Shown piece after piece: positions 9,133-18,855 of a stretch of 20,463 bases of DNA. The notes under the pieces were generated by a model that was not told where the DNA came from, did not search any database, and saw only the letters and a list, made by a program, of their open reading frames with translations. Position numbers and translations under genes: made by a program. The DNA comes from Gnetum montanum (lineage: Eukaryota; Streptophyta; Gnetopsida; Gnetales; Gnetaceae). Position 1 is the first letter of the stretch, and each line of letters begins with the position of its first letter. The stretch is from positions 114,350 through 134,812 of the forward strand of contig MNCI01029990.1 of NCBI GenBank assembly GCA_015680685.1, in the 5' to 3' direction.

Positions 9133-9791
9133 TCCTACACCCTCAATGTTTTTAGGGTTGGCATTTTGGCAAATCAAGGGTTGGCAAATTTTTGGGTTAG
9201 CATTTGGTGAAGTTGCAGACAACCATAGCTCCACCACAACCCAACAAAACATCATAGCCCACGGTACACCGGGCAGCCAAACCAGCAGATGTAGACACCC
9301 TGACGAGCACCAATCTTTGTGGCCAAACACCTCCAAGATTTTAACTATGCTCTCCATTGCACCTATTGTACCTCATGTACCTTCTAACCCCTTTTGGCGT
9401 TAACTATGATCAACCCGATTTGGGGTGGTGTTCTTCTTCTCTCTCTCTCTTTGCATTTTTAGCATTTCATTTGCATTTTTTGCTATTTCATTACATAGCC
9501 ACACCTACAACTACGCTTATGCGACAATCCCCACATTTTGACATCCTCATTTTCTCTAAAAAACTTGACTATGCTCAACACCATTGACACTATTTGAACA
9601 CTTAGCACCATTTCACATCAGCATCACAACTAGCCATGTTGCATCCTAGTTGCATCTAGTAAGTCCCTGTTCAATCAACAAGATCATTCAAGACACCCCA
9701 TCTCTACCTCTAGTAGGCCCTCACATGGACTTATGGTTAGACTATGTGCTTTCCAACCTCGGTGTTCTAGTCACTGATATTTTTTATCACA

Positions 9792-10329
9792 ATATTTTTC
9801 TAACACTAGAAGGAGGGTTGAACCACTTTTTCAAACTTGGTTGTAGTTGTCTTACATACTCTCTGCATCATAGTTGTCTATCAACCTATCAATGTAGATT
9901 GGACCCTATAGTTGGTCCCCTCAAGATCCCATGTAGCAACCCAAATCACACTTCTCTTCACTATTTTCCTAAGTCTCCATTCTCTCAATGTAGAGAGTGT
10001 AGTCAACTCTCAGCATAGAGAGCATAGTCCATGGAGAGCATAGCCAGAATAGTCAGTGGTGTTAGCTAAAATAAGGTCAGTTTTAGTGTCATCCACAGTA
10101 CTCTATAACTAGCAACATGTAGCTCTCCCTTTCAAAACTTGATCTATAACCATGAATCTAGATTAGCCGTTGATGTTGATGTTAAATGCACTTGACACCT
10201 TTACCATCCAATAAGAGGCCAAGATTGATAACCCTAGAAATCTCATGATGGTAGGACCGAGGCAATCCCTTAGGCTACATAGCCAAGACCTAGAGTATGT
10301 TGTGCTCAACAACGAACAATACAACTTTA
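9792..10329 (+). other. untranslated leader of element C
   Basis: This lies between the 5' LTR and the first gag-like frame. It holds additional copies of the LTR motif (for example AGAGAGCATAGTCCATGGAG near 10016-10035). No convincing coding frame was found. Confidence 0.55.
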
Positions 10330-12549
10330 TATGTGCGAAGATCCAAGTAGGGTTACCCATGGATCACCTTAACATGGAGGCAAAATGGGACTTCAAACTA
10401 ATCCACCAAGATAGATGAGAGTATATCCCTTTCTGGTTCAACATCATCCTGCTCATAGAGCCCCACCACTAGTTATTATCCTTACTCATTCGAGCAAGTG
10501 AATGTGACATGAGAACTAACTATGAGAAAGCCCTACAAGAGGAAGAAGATGAGTTTGAAGCTCGCTCTAAACATGAGAGCCCCTTCCACACCGTCTTCCA
10601 ACAAGCAATCCCTAGTATGACCCCTCCTTGAGTTAGTTCACTTATCCTCCTCGAGACAGTTATAACATGAGCATCACCTTCCCACTCCATTAGCTTAGGT
10701 TGACGCCTATAGTGGCAACGCATCAAGCGCAATACATGCAATATGATGCAATAACTTCATTCAACTTACCCTTCATGGCATCATCTCAACCTACCCAATC
10801 ATCTTTGCCAGCAGCAATCACATCAACTCGGCCCTACATTCACATAGGGCCCATCTCCAGGCCCAAAATGACTTAGGCGCCCTATGTCCTACCTATTTCG
10901 TTGACACCCTCAGTGTTAGTCTAGCCCATGCGTGATTGGTTTTCCCCAGTCACCGCACCCATAGCACAACCAACGCATTAACAACATTGCATGGCTACAC
11001 AACTGGTAATCTGGCCCTGGGTCATACAACCAACACAACAGCCAGCATAGCCAACGCAATCAACTAGGGCATCTCAAAACTTGGATCAAGCATTTCAACT
11101 GATCCAAAGTTTGATGGAGGAGATGAGAAGACTCAAAGTCACTTCCTCAGAAATCGTCAAGGTGGTGGACTTCTACTAGGATGACCCTATAAGTCCTACC
11201 ATCCTACCACTAACCCTACTAACTAGGGTTCCACTACCCGAGTTCATCAAGTACAATGGTGAAGAGGACCCCAACGCACACCTGGTTACATTTAGGTCTA
11301 AGTGCCTACTGCTGCAAGCCTAGTCACACATCATCACATGCATATTTGTCATGTCGCTGACTAGCAAAGTGCTAGACTGGTATTGAGCACTATCTAGAAG
11401 TTCTATTTCCTCTCTGGAAGACCTCTTAAGCTAGTTTGTGACATGCTTCAAGTATAACTTGAAGTAAGAAGTAAGCTTGGACTAGCTAATGCAGGTCAAG
11501 TAGAGCCACCTAGAGCCTATGAAAAAGTCCACCTAATGCTAGAGCACCTTGTTAAATGAAATATGAGATCCGATAGCCGAGGCACACCTCTTAGCTATTT
11601 TCAAAAATGCAATTAATGACTTCATCAGGTCAAAACTGTACTACTTAAGCCCAAAATCCCTAAGCCAGGCCTTTGCCCAAACTAAGAGCATAGAAGACAT
11701 AGTGCAAGATAGCAAGGACCTAACCTATGTGGCCTACAAAAATAAGCATGCAAGAAAGTAGAATGTAATAGTGGCAATAGTAGCCACACATGCTAAAGTA
11801 ACCAACTGGGGGCTGATAGCTAGGAAGCCCAAAGCCCCAACTCACAAAGCTACCAACTCTAGCACCAAGACCACCAACCTGCCTACATTTGTAGTTCCCA
11901 TGACACAAGTTGACCAAAGGCCCAACTTTGAGTGCAAGGATTGCTCAAAGTATACCCCATTGCCACTGAAACCCTTAGACCTCCTAGATCAACAATTGAA
12001 AGCTGGGTGCATCCAACATAAGAAAATGTCTAAGGATGTCCACAAAAGACATGACATGTACTGTGAGTTGCCTCAATAGCATCAAAAGAGCCCCCAATCC
12101 CACAACCCTTTAGATTGGACCAATTCTATCATTACCACTAGTTGTTCAGTCATAGCATGGACTTCTATTGAGCTTTGCAAGATGATCTGCAAAGGATGAT
12201 AGATAGGGGCAAACTAGTGCTTATTGTAGCAAACCTGGTTAGGCCCCAGAAACATTCCATGAGGGTGTACAATGATCATCTAAATGCAAATAGTATTGGC
12301 TATGTTATAAATACCATCAACATGGGTGGTAAGTCAGAACTGGTGCAACAGCCTTTTGTGGTCCAAGTGCCTTCTAGTAGTGCAAGGGTCCCCTTAGCCT
12401 CCATGAGTTTGAGGCCCTTCTTCATTGTTAGAGCATTACCTCAAGCATCCACAACACTCTTTGTGGTCGCACAGCATGTCGCAACAACAACTACTCAACT
12501 ACCATTTGTTGCTAGGATGCCACAACATGTTGGCCCCTCGCCTACCTAA
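10330..12549 (+). pseudogene. gag: Ty3/gypsy gag of element C, riddled with stops
   Basis: Gag forms the virus-like particle that packages the element RNA. The N-terminal part (from about 10350) is poorly conserved and followed by a Pro/Gln/Thr-rich stretch near 10950-11080. The capsid core is clear: QLIQSLMEEMRRLKV, then VPLPEFIKYNGEEDPNAHL, TFRSKCLLLQ, SLTSKVLDWY, ISSLEDLL, FVTCFKYNLK and LLNEI. It continues to FECKDCSKYTPLPLKPLDLL, ending at 12079. After a frame change, DDLQRMIDRGKLV (from 12178) resembles the segment that follows the zinc-knuckle-like region in Tat-type gags. Between 11177 and 11761 one frame holds eleven stops, nine of them TAG or TAA. The start codon cannot be fixed. 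Confidence 0.8.
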
Positions 12550-12839
12550 AGCCTAGTAGTGGGTAATGCAATAGCCTTTTCTTGTCTAAGGACCAACCCC
12601 ACCAGCAACATGAGTAGACCCACTAGATGGCAATGTAAGAGGTCCAACAAACACCTTGCAAATGAAATGGCTAAGCAACAATAAGACCAAAGAGCACTTG
12701 GTCCACTGAAGCTAGTCCCTATCTTTGCAGTCCCTATGGCTAAAGCAACTAAAAAGGCCACAACCAGCAAACCAAAATTGAGCACTGAGGCCCCCACATA
12801 GGCTAAGCAAGTAAAGCCAAAGTCACCTCCATGAGAGAT

Positions 12840-13757
12840 TCATCTCTTAGGCTGCATGGATGAAGTCAAGGCCAAAAAAATGGTAGACAATGGCAAGGAC
12901 TTCGTAGATGTGTTAACCCAAGTCAAATAAGTACTCAAGCAGAAAAATACCACATTGAGCTTGTATGACCTGATTATGACCTCATCTACCCATTGTGAAG
13001 CACTAGTATGGATGTTGACCTCCATCCCTATTACGAATGACATCCCTACAAATGAGAACTCCATCCATGTAGTGATGTTACCTCCTACACCAAATGAAGT
13101 GAGTCCAACATCCCTAGCATTTCATGACAAAGCAATTAAGATCGATCCTAAGGAGGGTGAGGTCATGATAGCCCCAATGTTTATCACCATACATGTTGGG
13201 CAACACAAGATTTCTAGGATGCATGTCGATGACAGAGTGACAATAAATGTAATACCGTACATTGTCATAGACAAGCTAGGCCTCATGGTCCAAATCAAGC
13301 CAACAAAAATCACATGCCTAAAATCCTTCAATAGATCATGTGATATTATCAATTAGACCATCACCATAGTCTTTGTAGTAGGGGAGCAATTCCCACCACT
13401 GCAGAATTTATTGCCATAGAGGAAATTCTAGGCTTTAACCTGATATTGGGCAAGCCTTGGCTAGCCCAATTATGGGTCGTCTCCTCTCCAATCCACCAAG
13501 AAATCCACCTTCCATATGAAGGTGGTGAGGTTATTATCCATGGTGATAACACAACCCCTCTGGCCATCAACAACATAGATACAAAGCAAGGGTTAGAGGT
13601 AGAATTTCCTGATGACGCATTAGCAATAAAGAATGACAATGAAGCACATGAGGCTAACACACCCAAAATGACAAAAGAAGCTAGTGACCTACCGAAAGAT
13701 GCCCTGTTGATAAAATTTCCCTTCAACGTAGTGAGCAAGGGTCAAAGAGACTACTAA
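12840..13757 (+). pseudogene. retropepsin-like aspartic protease region of element C
   Basis: This is the protease that would process gag. The upstream part (LSLYDLIMTSSTHCEAL, near 12955) matches the helical segment usually found before the protease in Tat-type elements. The core reads FITIHVGQHKISRMHVDDR, then INVIPYIVIDKLGL, where the family has a D-D/S-G active-site loop; here the Gly is replaced by Arg (VDDR). A frame break near 13360-13440 separates it from the C-terminal part, LILGKPWLAQLWVVSSPIHQ and LPYEGGEVIIHGDN. The frame then ends at 13757 with no linker into a reverse transcriptase. It is inactive on sequence grounds. Confidence 0.75.
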
Positions 13758-14119
13758 ATAGTGCAATCTAGGCCCTACGTGCCCCCTAACCCATACTAGA
13801 TTAGGAAGTAACTATGCGACTAAAGTATCCCCTTACCCCAAAACATGCTAGGTGCCTGCTTGCCCTTCACTTCTACACCATGTATTTTACCTTTCGCTTA
13901 CACCACATTTGTTTATGCATTTACATTAAGCTTGATTGCTTGGATTACCCATCATTTCATTTTTCTTACACATTTATTTACTTTTTTTATGCATTCATTT
14001 GCTTAGTTTACACACTCACTTGGTTAGTTCATACTTTCACAGTTATTAAAAAAAACATCAAAATGCACAGAAATCATAAAAGCAAAAATCACAAAAATAG
14101 AGATAGCAATATGCACCCC
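13758..14119 (+). other. spacer after protease, no RT
   Basis: This AT-rich, pyrimidine-biased sequence lies where reverse transcriptase would begin in a full-length element. The plus frame at 13814-14137 is driven by TTTA/CATT words and shows no domain. Confidence 0.6.
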
Positions 14120-15240
14120 GCCATGACCTTAAACTAGCAAGATTGTGGCCCACCATGGCCTTAGGCTAGCAACGTTGTGATCCACCATGGCCCTAAACTA
14201 GCAATCCATGACCCTGAATGGCCTAAAACTATCATCTTCAATCCCTTCATAGTGGCTCAAAATGGCCTTAAACTAGCAAACCACCTAGCCTAAAATGGCC
14301 TAAAACTATCACTATGGCCCAAAATGGCCAAAAACTAGCATTGGCCTACTATGGCCTTAAACTAGCATCAGGCTTGTCAAGGCTTTGAACTAACAATAGA
14401 CTCACTATGGCTCGCAATAGCCTAGACTTGCATACTCATAGAAAATGCACTAAAATCATCATATGCCATACTTGAACCCATACTACATTTAGCATGCAAC
14501 ACTGCACATCACCAAGCAAGGTAAGCACTCATCAACTATGATACTAAAAGTGGCACAACAGTCTACTATGACTATAAATTTGCATAGCATGTCTACCACA
14601 ATGCTAAAACTAGCACAAAAATCTACTACAACTATAAATTGGCATAGATGATGCTAAACTAGTACAACACTCATCCACTACAATGCTAGACTAGCACAAT
14701 AGCTTGTCCACTATGACGTTAAACTAGCATAGCATTTTTCCACTATGACATTAAATTAGCACAACTCATTTGCTACAACATTAAACTGGCAAAGCATTCA
14801 TCAACTATGACACTAAATTAGCATAGCATTCATCTACTATAACACTAAACTGGCACACACACACATCATTCGTCTACTACGACACTAAAATGGCATAGCA
14901 TTCATCCACTATGATGTTAAACTAGCATAGTTTGTCTGCTATGAGATTAAATTAGCAAAGCATTCATCCACTACAACGCTAAACTGGCATAGTTCATCTG
15001 CTATGATGTTAAACTGGCACAACTCATCTGCTACGATGTTAAACTAGCAATGCATTCATATGCTACAATGCTAAGCTGGCACAGCTCATCTGCTACAACA
15101 TTAAACTAGCACACAATAGTCTACTAGGACTATAAACTAGCATAGCATAATTTGCCAAGACCTTAAACTGGGTTCAAGGTCTAATAGGACCTTAAACTAG
15201 TAACACCATGATCTACTAAGACCTTAAACTAGGTATGCAA
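14120..15240 (+). repeat. degenerate minisatellite, ~25-40 bp units
   Basis: Some thirty diverged units, each ending in a word close to TTAAACTAGCA, run through the segment. The left part (14120-14420) uses units like CACTATGGCCTTAAACTAGCA. The middle uses CATCCACTATGACGTTAAAC followed by TAGCATAGC. The right end uses AAGACCTTAAACTAG. Unit length varies and no unit is repeated exactly. It occupies the 3' non-coding part of element C, where Tat-lineage elements are known to carry tandem repeats. Confidence 0.88.
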
Positions 15241-16415
15241 TCAGCCACTAATAATTTCTTTCATCCTTTTGCAAGCAAGAAAGCAATCATAACCCTTTTC
15301 CCCCTTCTACACCATGTGGGCAAGCATGTTGTAGTCCTAGAATGGAGCACCTACCATGAGAAAAACCCTTGGAACACTTGCAACATCTTTGCCCCCTATA
15401 ATTTTACTAGCTTTTTGAGCACTTGCAACATCTTCGCCCCTACATTTTTGGCATTTTTTTAACTTGTGTTGTTTTTCTTGTCTTCTTAAAATTGTGTTTG
15501 TAGAACAAAGCCCCAGGCAATTGTGCAAAGGTGCATTTCATCGTAGTAGCAAGTCACCACATCCCTCCAATGTGCATGATTGAACTAGCTAAGCCTCTCA
15601 AGAGTGCACACCCCTATTATCCCATTTTTCTTGTTATAGCCTACTCACATCTACTCATACATCCCAATACCCTTTCATTTCCTACATAGCAAAGATTCCA
15701 AACTCTTGATGTTCATGTGCTGTGATCACATGGCACCCTCTTCAAGTCAAACCGTAGGACCCAAGGTGGACATAACATAAGTTGTCCTATGAGAAGCCTC
15801 TATTAGTTGGTTAAAACCCAGGTAGATGTAACATAAGTCATCCTGGGAAGGAAACACCTATTGTATAAACATGATGCAGTTTCACAAAAACAGGAAAGAA
15901 AATCCCATCTAGTGACATGCAACTCACTCGATGAAAAGCACCTTGCAATAAGCATTTAGCAATGTGAGGAGTCCAAAGTAGCCTCGCCCCATAGAAAAGA
16001 ATAATAAAAAAAAAGAAACAAAAAGAACAAAAGGGAAAGAGCATGTCCCCAAGCAGCCCAGCAGCATTGCAATTTTGCAACTGGTTTAGCCTTGAATCCA
16101 AGTTGACTCTTTCACAAGCACTCCAACGAGAGGTCAACGTTTTCAAGGGCAAGCCACTCTAGTGCCCTAGTCACCATCAACTATGGCATCACAACATCCT
16201 GCTTACACCTCATCTTCCCTTTTTATATTTAACACATCATCTACACCTTTTACACCCACTTCTCACCTACCCTTTAGCATATCACTAACCATAGCACTCT
16301 TGAGCATGGTGCAGTAACATCTGATCAGGTACTAAGGAATGATGTTGGTGCCAAGCCTACTGTGGTGTTTTGTTGTTCTTTATTGACATTTCTTAGGCCA
16401 CTCCTCCAGACATCA
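15241..16415 (+). other. 3' untranslated region of element C
   Basis: There is no coding homology. It contains a 21-base direct repeat (CACTTGCAACATCTTTGCCC at 15375 and a one-mismatch copy at 15420) and a more diverged duplication around AACATAAGTTGTCCT (near 15772) and AACATAAGTCATCCT (near 15830). Confidence 0.6.
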
Positions 16416-16430
16416 ACAAAGAGGGGCCAA
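16416..16430 (+). promoter_or_regulatory. polypurine tract of element C
   Basis: ACAAAGAGGGGCCAA sits immediately before the TG of the 3' LTR. It would prime plus-strand DNA synthesis. Position and composition are typical of Ty3/gypsy elements. Confidence 0.8.
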
Positions 16431-17841
16431 TGAAACACCACCAGATTCAGACTATGGCATCCTTGACTACAAATTTGTCTAAGTGTCAACATGAGGTCAT
16501 TTTTTGTAAATTTTTTCTAAGTGTTGGGACTATGCTCTCCACTACCCTAGAGCATAGTCAGCCTCTCGTAGAGAGTGTAGTCAACACAAAGGCCAGTTTT
16601 GCAATTTTCTCTAAGTCTCAGCATAAAGCTAGTCACTGCAAATTTTTCTAAGTGTTGGGACTACGCTCTCCACTGCCCCAAAGCATAGTTAGCCTCTCGT
16701 GGAGAGCATAGGCAACATGAAGGCCTAGTTTTCATAGATTTTTCCAAGTGTTGAGACTACGTTCTCCCCTAGCCTAGAGCATAGTCAAGTGTAGTCAACC
16801 GAAAGCCATTATACACAAGTTTTGACAAGTGTTAGGACTATGCTCATCCCCAATCGAGAGCATAGTCAACCTCCAATGAAGAGCATAGTTAGCACATAGC
16901 CACTTTTTTTGCAAAATGTTTTCTAAGTGTGAGACTATGCTCTCCCTTAGTCCAAAGCATAGTCAACTAGAACGGCCTCTGACAACCTCCACTATACAAC
17001 AATGGCACACCAACATAGTCAACTCATCCCTAATGAGCGTAGTCAATGGAATCTTTCTTTCTCTTGCATCCCCTCTTACCCAAAATTATAACTACGCTCG
17101 ATCCCACTAGCCTAGTGGAGAGCATAGTTGGATAAGAGTGTAATACCAACCATCCCCTCTGCCATGTGGCGACCATGTCACATTTCTTGTTAACCCTAAC
17201 CCTATAAATACCCTGCACCCTCATTGTTTTCAGGGTTAGCATTTTGGCAAATCAAGGGTTGGAAAATTTTTGGATTAGTATTTGGTGAAGTTGCAAACAA
17301 CCATAGCCCCACTACAGCCCATGGTACACCGCGACAACCAACCTGGTAGACGTAGACACCCTGACGAGCACTAGTCTTCGTAGCCAAACATATCTAAGAC
17401 TGTAACCACGCTCTCTACTATGCTTATTGTACCTTATGTACCTTATAACCCCTTTTGGTGTTAACTACACTCAACCCCATTTGGCGTGGTATCTACTTCT
17501 CTCTCTCTTTGCATTTTTCACTATTTCATCACATAGCCATGCCTACAACTATGCTCGGGTGGCATTCCCCTCATGTTAATGCCCTCATTTTCACTGAAAG
17601 ACTTGACTATGCTTGACATCACTAACATCGTTGACACTGTTTGAACACTTAGCACCATTTTGCATCAGCATTGTAGCTAGCCACATTGCACCCCGGTTGC
17701 ATCTAGTAAGTTCCTATTTGATCGATAAGACCATTCAGGGCACCTCATCTCTACCTCTAGCAGGTCCTCACATGGACTCGAGGTCAGGTTGTGCACCCAT
17801 CGATCTCGATGTTCCAACCACCGACATTTTCAGTCACCACA
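16431..17841 (+). repeat. 3' LTR of element C
   Basis: The 1,411-bp partner of 8357-9791 starts TGAAACACCA and ends CACCACA. By eye the two are roughly 80-85% identical over their first 600 bases, mostly transitions plus a few indels. The hairpin GACTATGCTCT (16528-16538) / AGAGCATAGTC (16549-16559) corresponds to the one at 8454-8485. Confidence 0.9.
17192..17210 (+). promoter_or_regulatory. LTR promoter: telobox-like motif abutting TATA box (3' LTR)
   Basis: AACCCTA followed by ACCC and TATAAATA (17203-17210) is conserved from the 5' LTR despite heavy divergence around it. If active it would fire outward into element A's antisense strand. Confidence 0.6.
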
Positions 17842-17846
17842 AGTAT
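17842..17846. repeat. target-site duplication, right copy (AGTAT)
   Basis: AGTAT directly follows the 3' LTR and matches GGTAT at 8352-8356 at four of five bases; the difference is a transition. Confidence 0.8.
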
Positions 17847-18855
17847 CTTCATAGATTTCTTCACCTTCTCTAGAAGTTAGATAGGGTGGGGTGGAATCTA
17901 TATGAGAAAAAGAATTTATTTTTGTAATTTCATTCACATGGTCATTTATAACATGTTCACATCACACTCAACCTCAATAACTCCAATATAAATATTAGTG
18001 TTTTGATTCTCCAAAGATTGATTTTGCTTATCGAAGTTTGTAATTACTTGCTTATAGAAAGGCTCTCTTAGTATGACCATATATTCAAATTTTCCTTTGA
18101 TAGGGATTAATAGTTGTAAGAAATTTGACCTAAATTAGCCCCCAAACTTGGCTTCAAAAGTCCTAGATAAGAGCACATCATAAGTGGATGACATGTCAAC
18201 TTAAGATATCCATATAGCATGTAAATGTAGGGTATTGTTTAAGTTGTACTTTCACTTCTTTTAATGACCCTACTACAAGTATGTTAGATCCATTGCATTG
18301 TATCACACTTCTCATTTGTGGTAGCATCTGTGCTCCTAAGGTCTTATATATCTCAAGTGACATGACAATAATGGTAGCTCTGGAATCCATCAAATAATTA
18401 TGAATGTTATTTCCTAAAATAATCAAAGTTGTTAGGAAAGAAGGCTACTCTTTCTTGCTCATCATGGAATTGCTTGTGTTTTGTATTGACAACACATTAG
18501 GACTTTCTAAAAAATAAACTTGCTTTTTGATTGCTCAAGATTTTTCTTTATTAGCTTCAAATCTATGAACTATCTTTTCAATAACTTCTTTCATGTCGTT
18601 AAAATGTAAAAGGTCATACATTAAAATGTTGGCTTTAGGTTTTTTCAAATCCTCAACTAGATTGTAAGTCTTATGTTCATCTTTGTCTTCTTGTTGAGGT
18701 GGAGTTCTTCCAAGTATAGAAGTGAGGTTTGGTTGTTGTGGGCCATTTTCTTGGGATGGTCCACTTTGATTACTGTGTTATTTTGACTAGGAGCTCTTCT
18801 GTTTGGAGGAGTATAAGGATCATTCCTAGTTTGTTGTTGTGTGTTGTTCATATTA
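17847..18855 (-). pseudogene. Ty3/gypsy element A: gag end and protease, interrupted by element C
   Basis: Read downward from 18872, a Gln/Asn/Pro-rich gag tail (NNTQQQTRNDPYTPPNRRAP) is followed, after a frame change near 18670, by YNLVEDLKKPKAN and MYDLLHFNDMKEVIEKIV, the typical segment before a Ty3/gypsy protease. The protease follows at 18426-18196: NIHNYLMDSRATIIVMSLEI corresponds to the LxDSGAxxxVMPL active-site loop, with Gly replaced by Arg. After another frame change near 18210, MSSTYDVLLSRTFEAKFGG gives the C-terminal protease landmark. A spacer leads to GEEIYED at the insertion site. The frame at 17847 agrees with that of the spacer starting at 8356, so these are two halves of one element. 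Confidence 0.85.

Larger units (their letters stand above)
8357..9791 (+). repeat. 5' LTR of element C
   Basis: The 1,435-bp LTR aligns along its whole length with 16431-17841. It begins TAAAACACCA where the 3' copy has TGAAACACCA, a G-to-A change in the canonical TG, and ends in CACA. It contains repeated CTATGCTC/GAGCATAG motifs, a TATA box, a 17-T run at 8806-8822 (7 T in the 3' copy), and lacks a ~25-base segment present near 16560-16583. No clear primer-binding site follows. The segment at 9801-9817 could be a decayed one, but this is weak. Confidence 0.9.
8357..17841 (+). mobile_element. LTR retrotransposon C: gag-pro only, non-autonomous, inserted in element A
   Basis: The element is about 9,485 bp, with LTRs at 8357-9791 and 16431-17841, a polypurine tract just before the 3' LTR, and a 5-bp target duplication. 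Between the LTRs lie, in order, a leader, a Ty3/gypsy-type gag, a retropepsin-like protease, a spacer, a degenerate minisatellite and a 3' untranslated region. No reverse transcriptase, RNase H or integrase motif (such as YxDD or DGYSGYNQ) was found in any frame of 13758-16415. It would therefore have depended on enzymes of a related autonomous element. The gag and protease style (VPLPEFIKYNGEEDP; ILGKPWLAQL followed by SPIHQEIHLPYEG) suggests the Tat/Ogre side of Ty3/gypsy, in which 3' tandem repeats are also known. LTR divergence indicates an old insertion. Confidence 0.9.

Noticed and set aside
9124-9403. Open frames on both strands in the LTR (also 17202-17387)
   Set aside because: They lie in the R/U5 part of the LTR, are not conserved in frame between the two LTRs and show no domain.
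9801-9817. Primer-binding site (TAACACTAGAAGGAGGG) after the 5' LTR
   Set aside because: It would need several transitions to match a tRNA 3' end and lies nine bases from the LTR end; too weak to annotate.
11177-11761. Recoding of UAA/UAG as Gln (a ciliate-type code)
   Set aside because: CAA and CAG are used freely in the same frames, TGA stops also occur, real frameshifts are present in other parts of the elements, and everything else is plant repeat DNA. C-to-T decay explains the stops.
12546-13738. Long minus-strand frames (12546-12797, 12840-13064, 13122-13352, 13361-13738)
   Set aside because: They are antisense to the gag-protease region of element C, which has clear homology on the plus strand.
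14120-15240. CRISPR-like array
   Set aside because: Units are adjacent and degenerate, without identical repeats separated by unique spacers, in a plant retrotransposon context.
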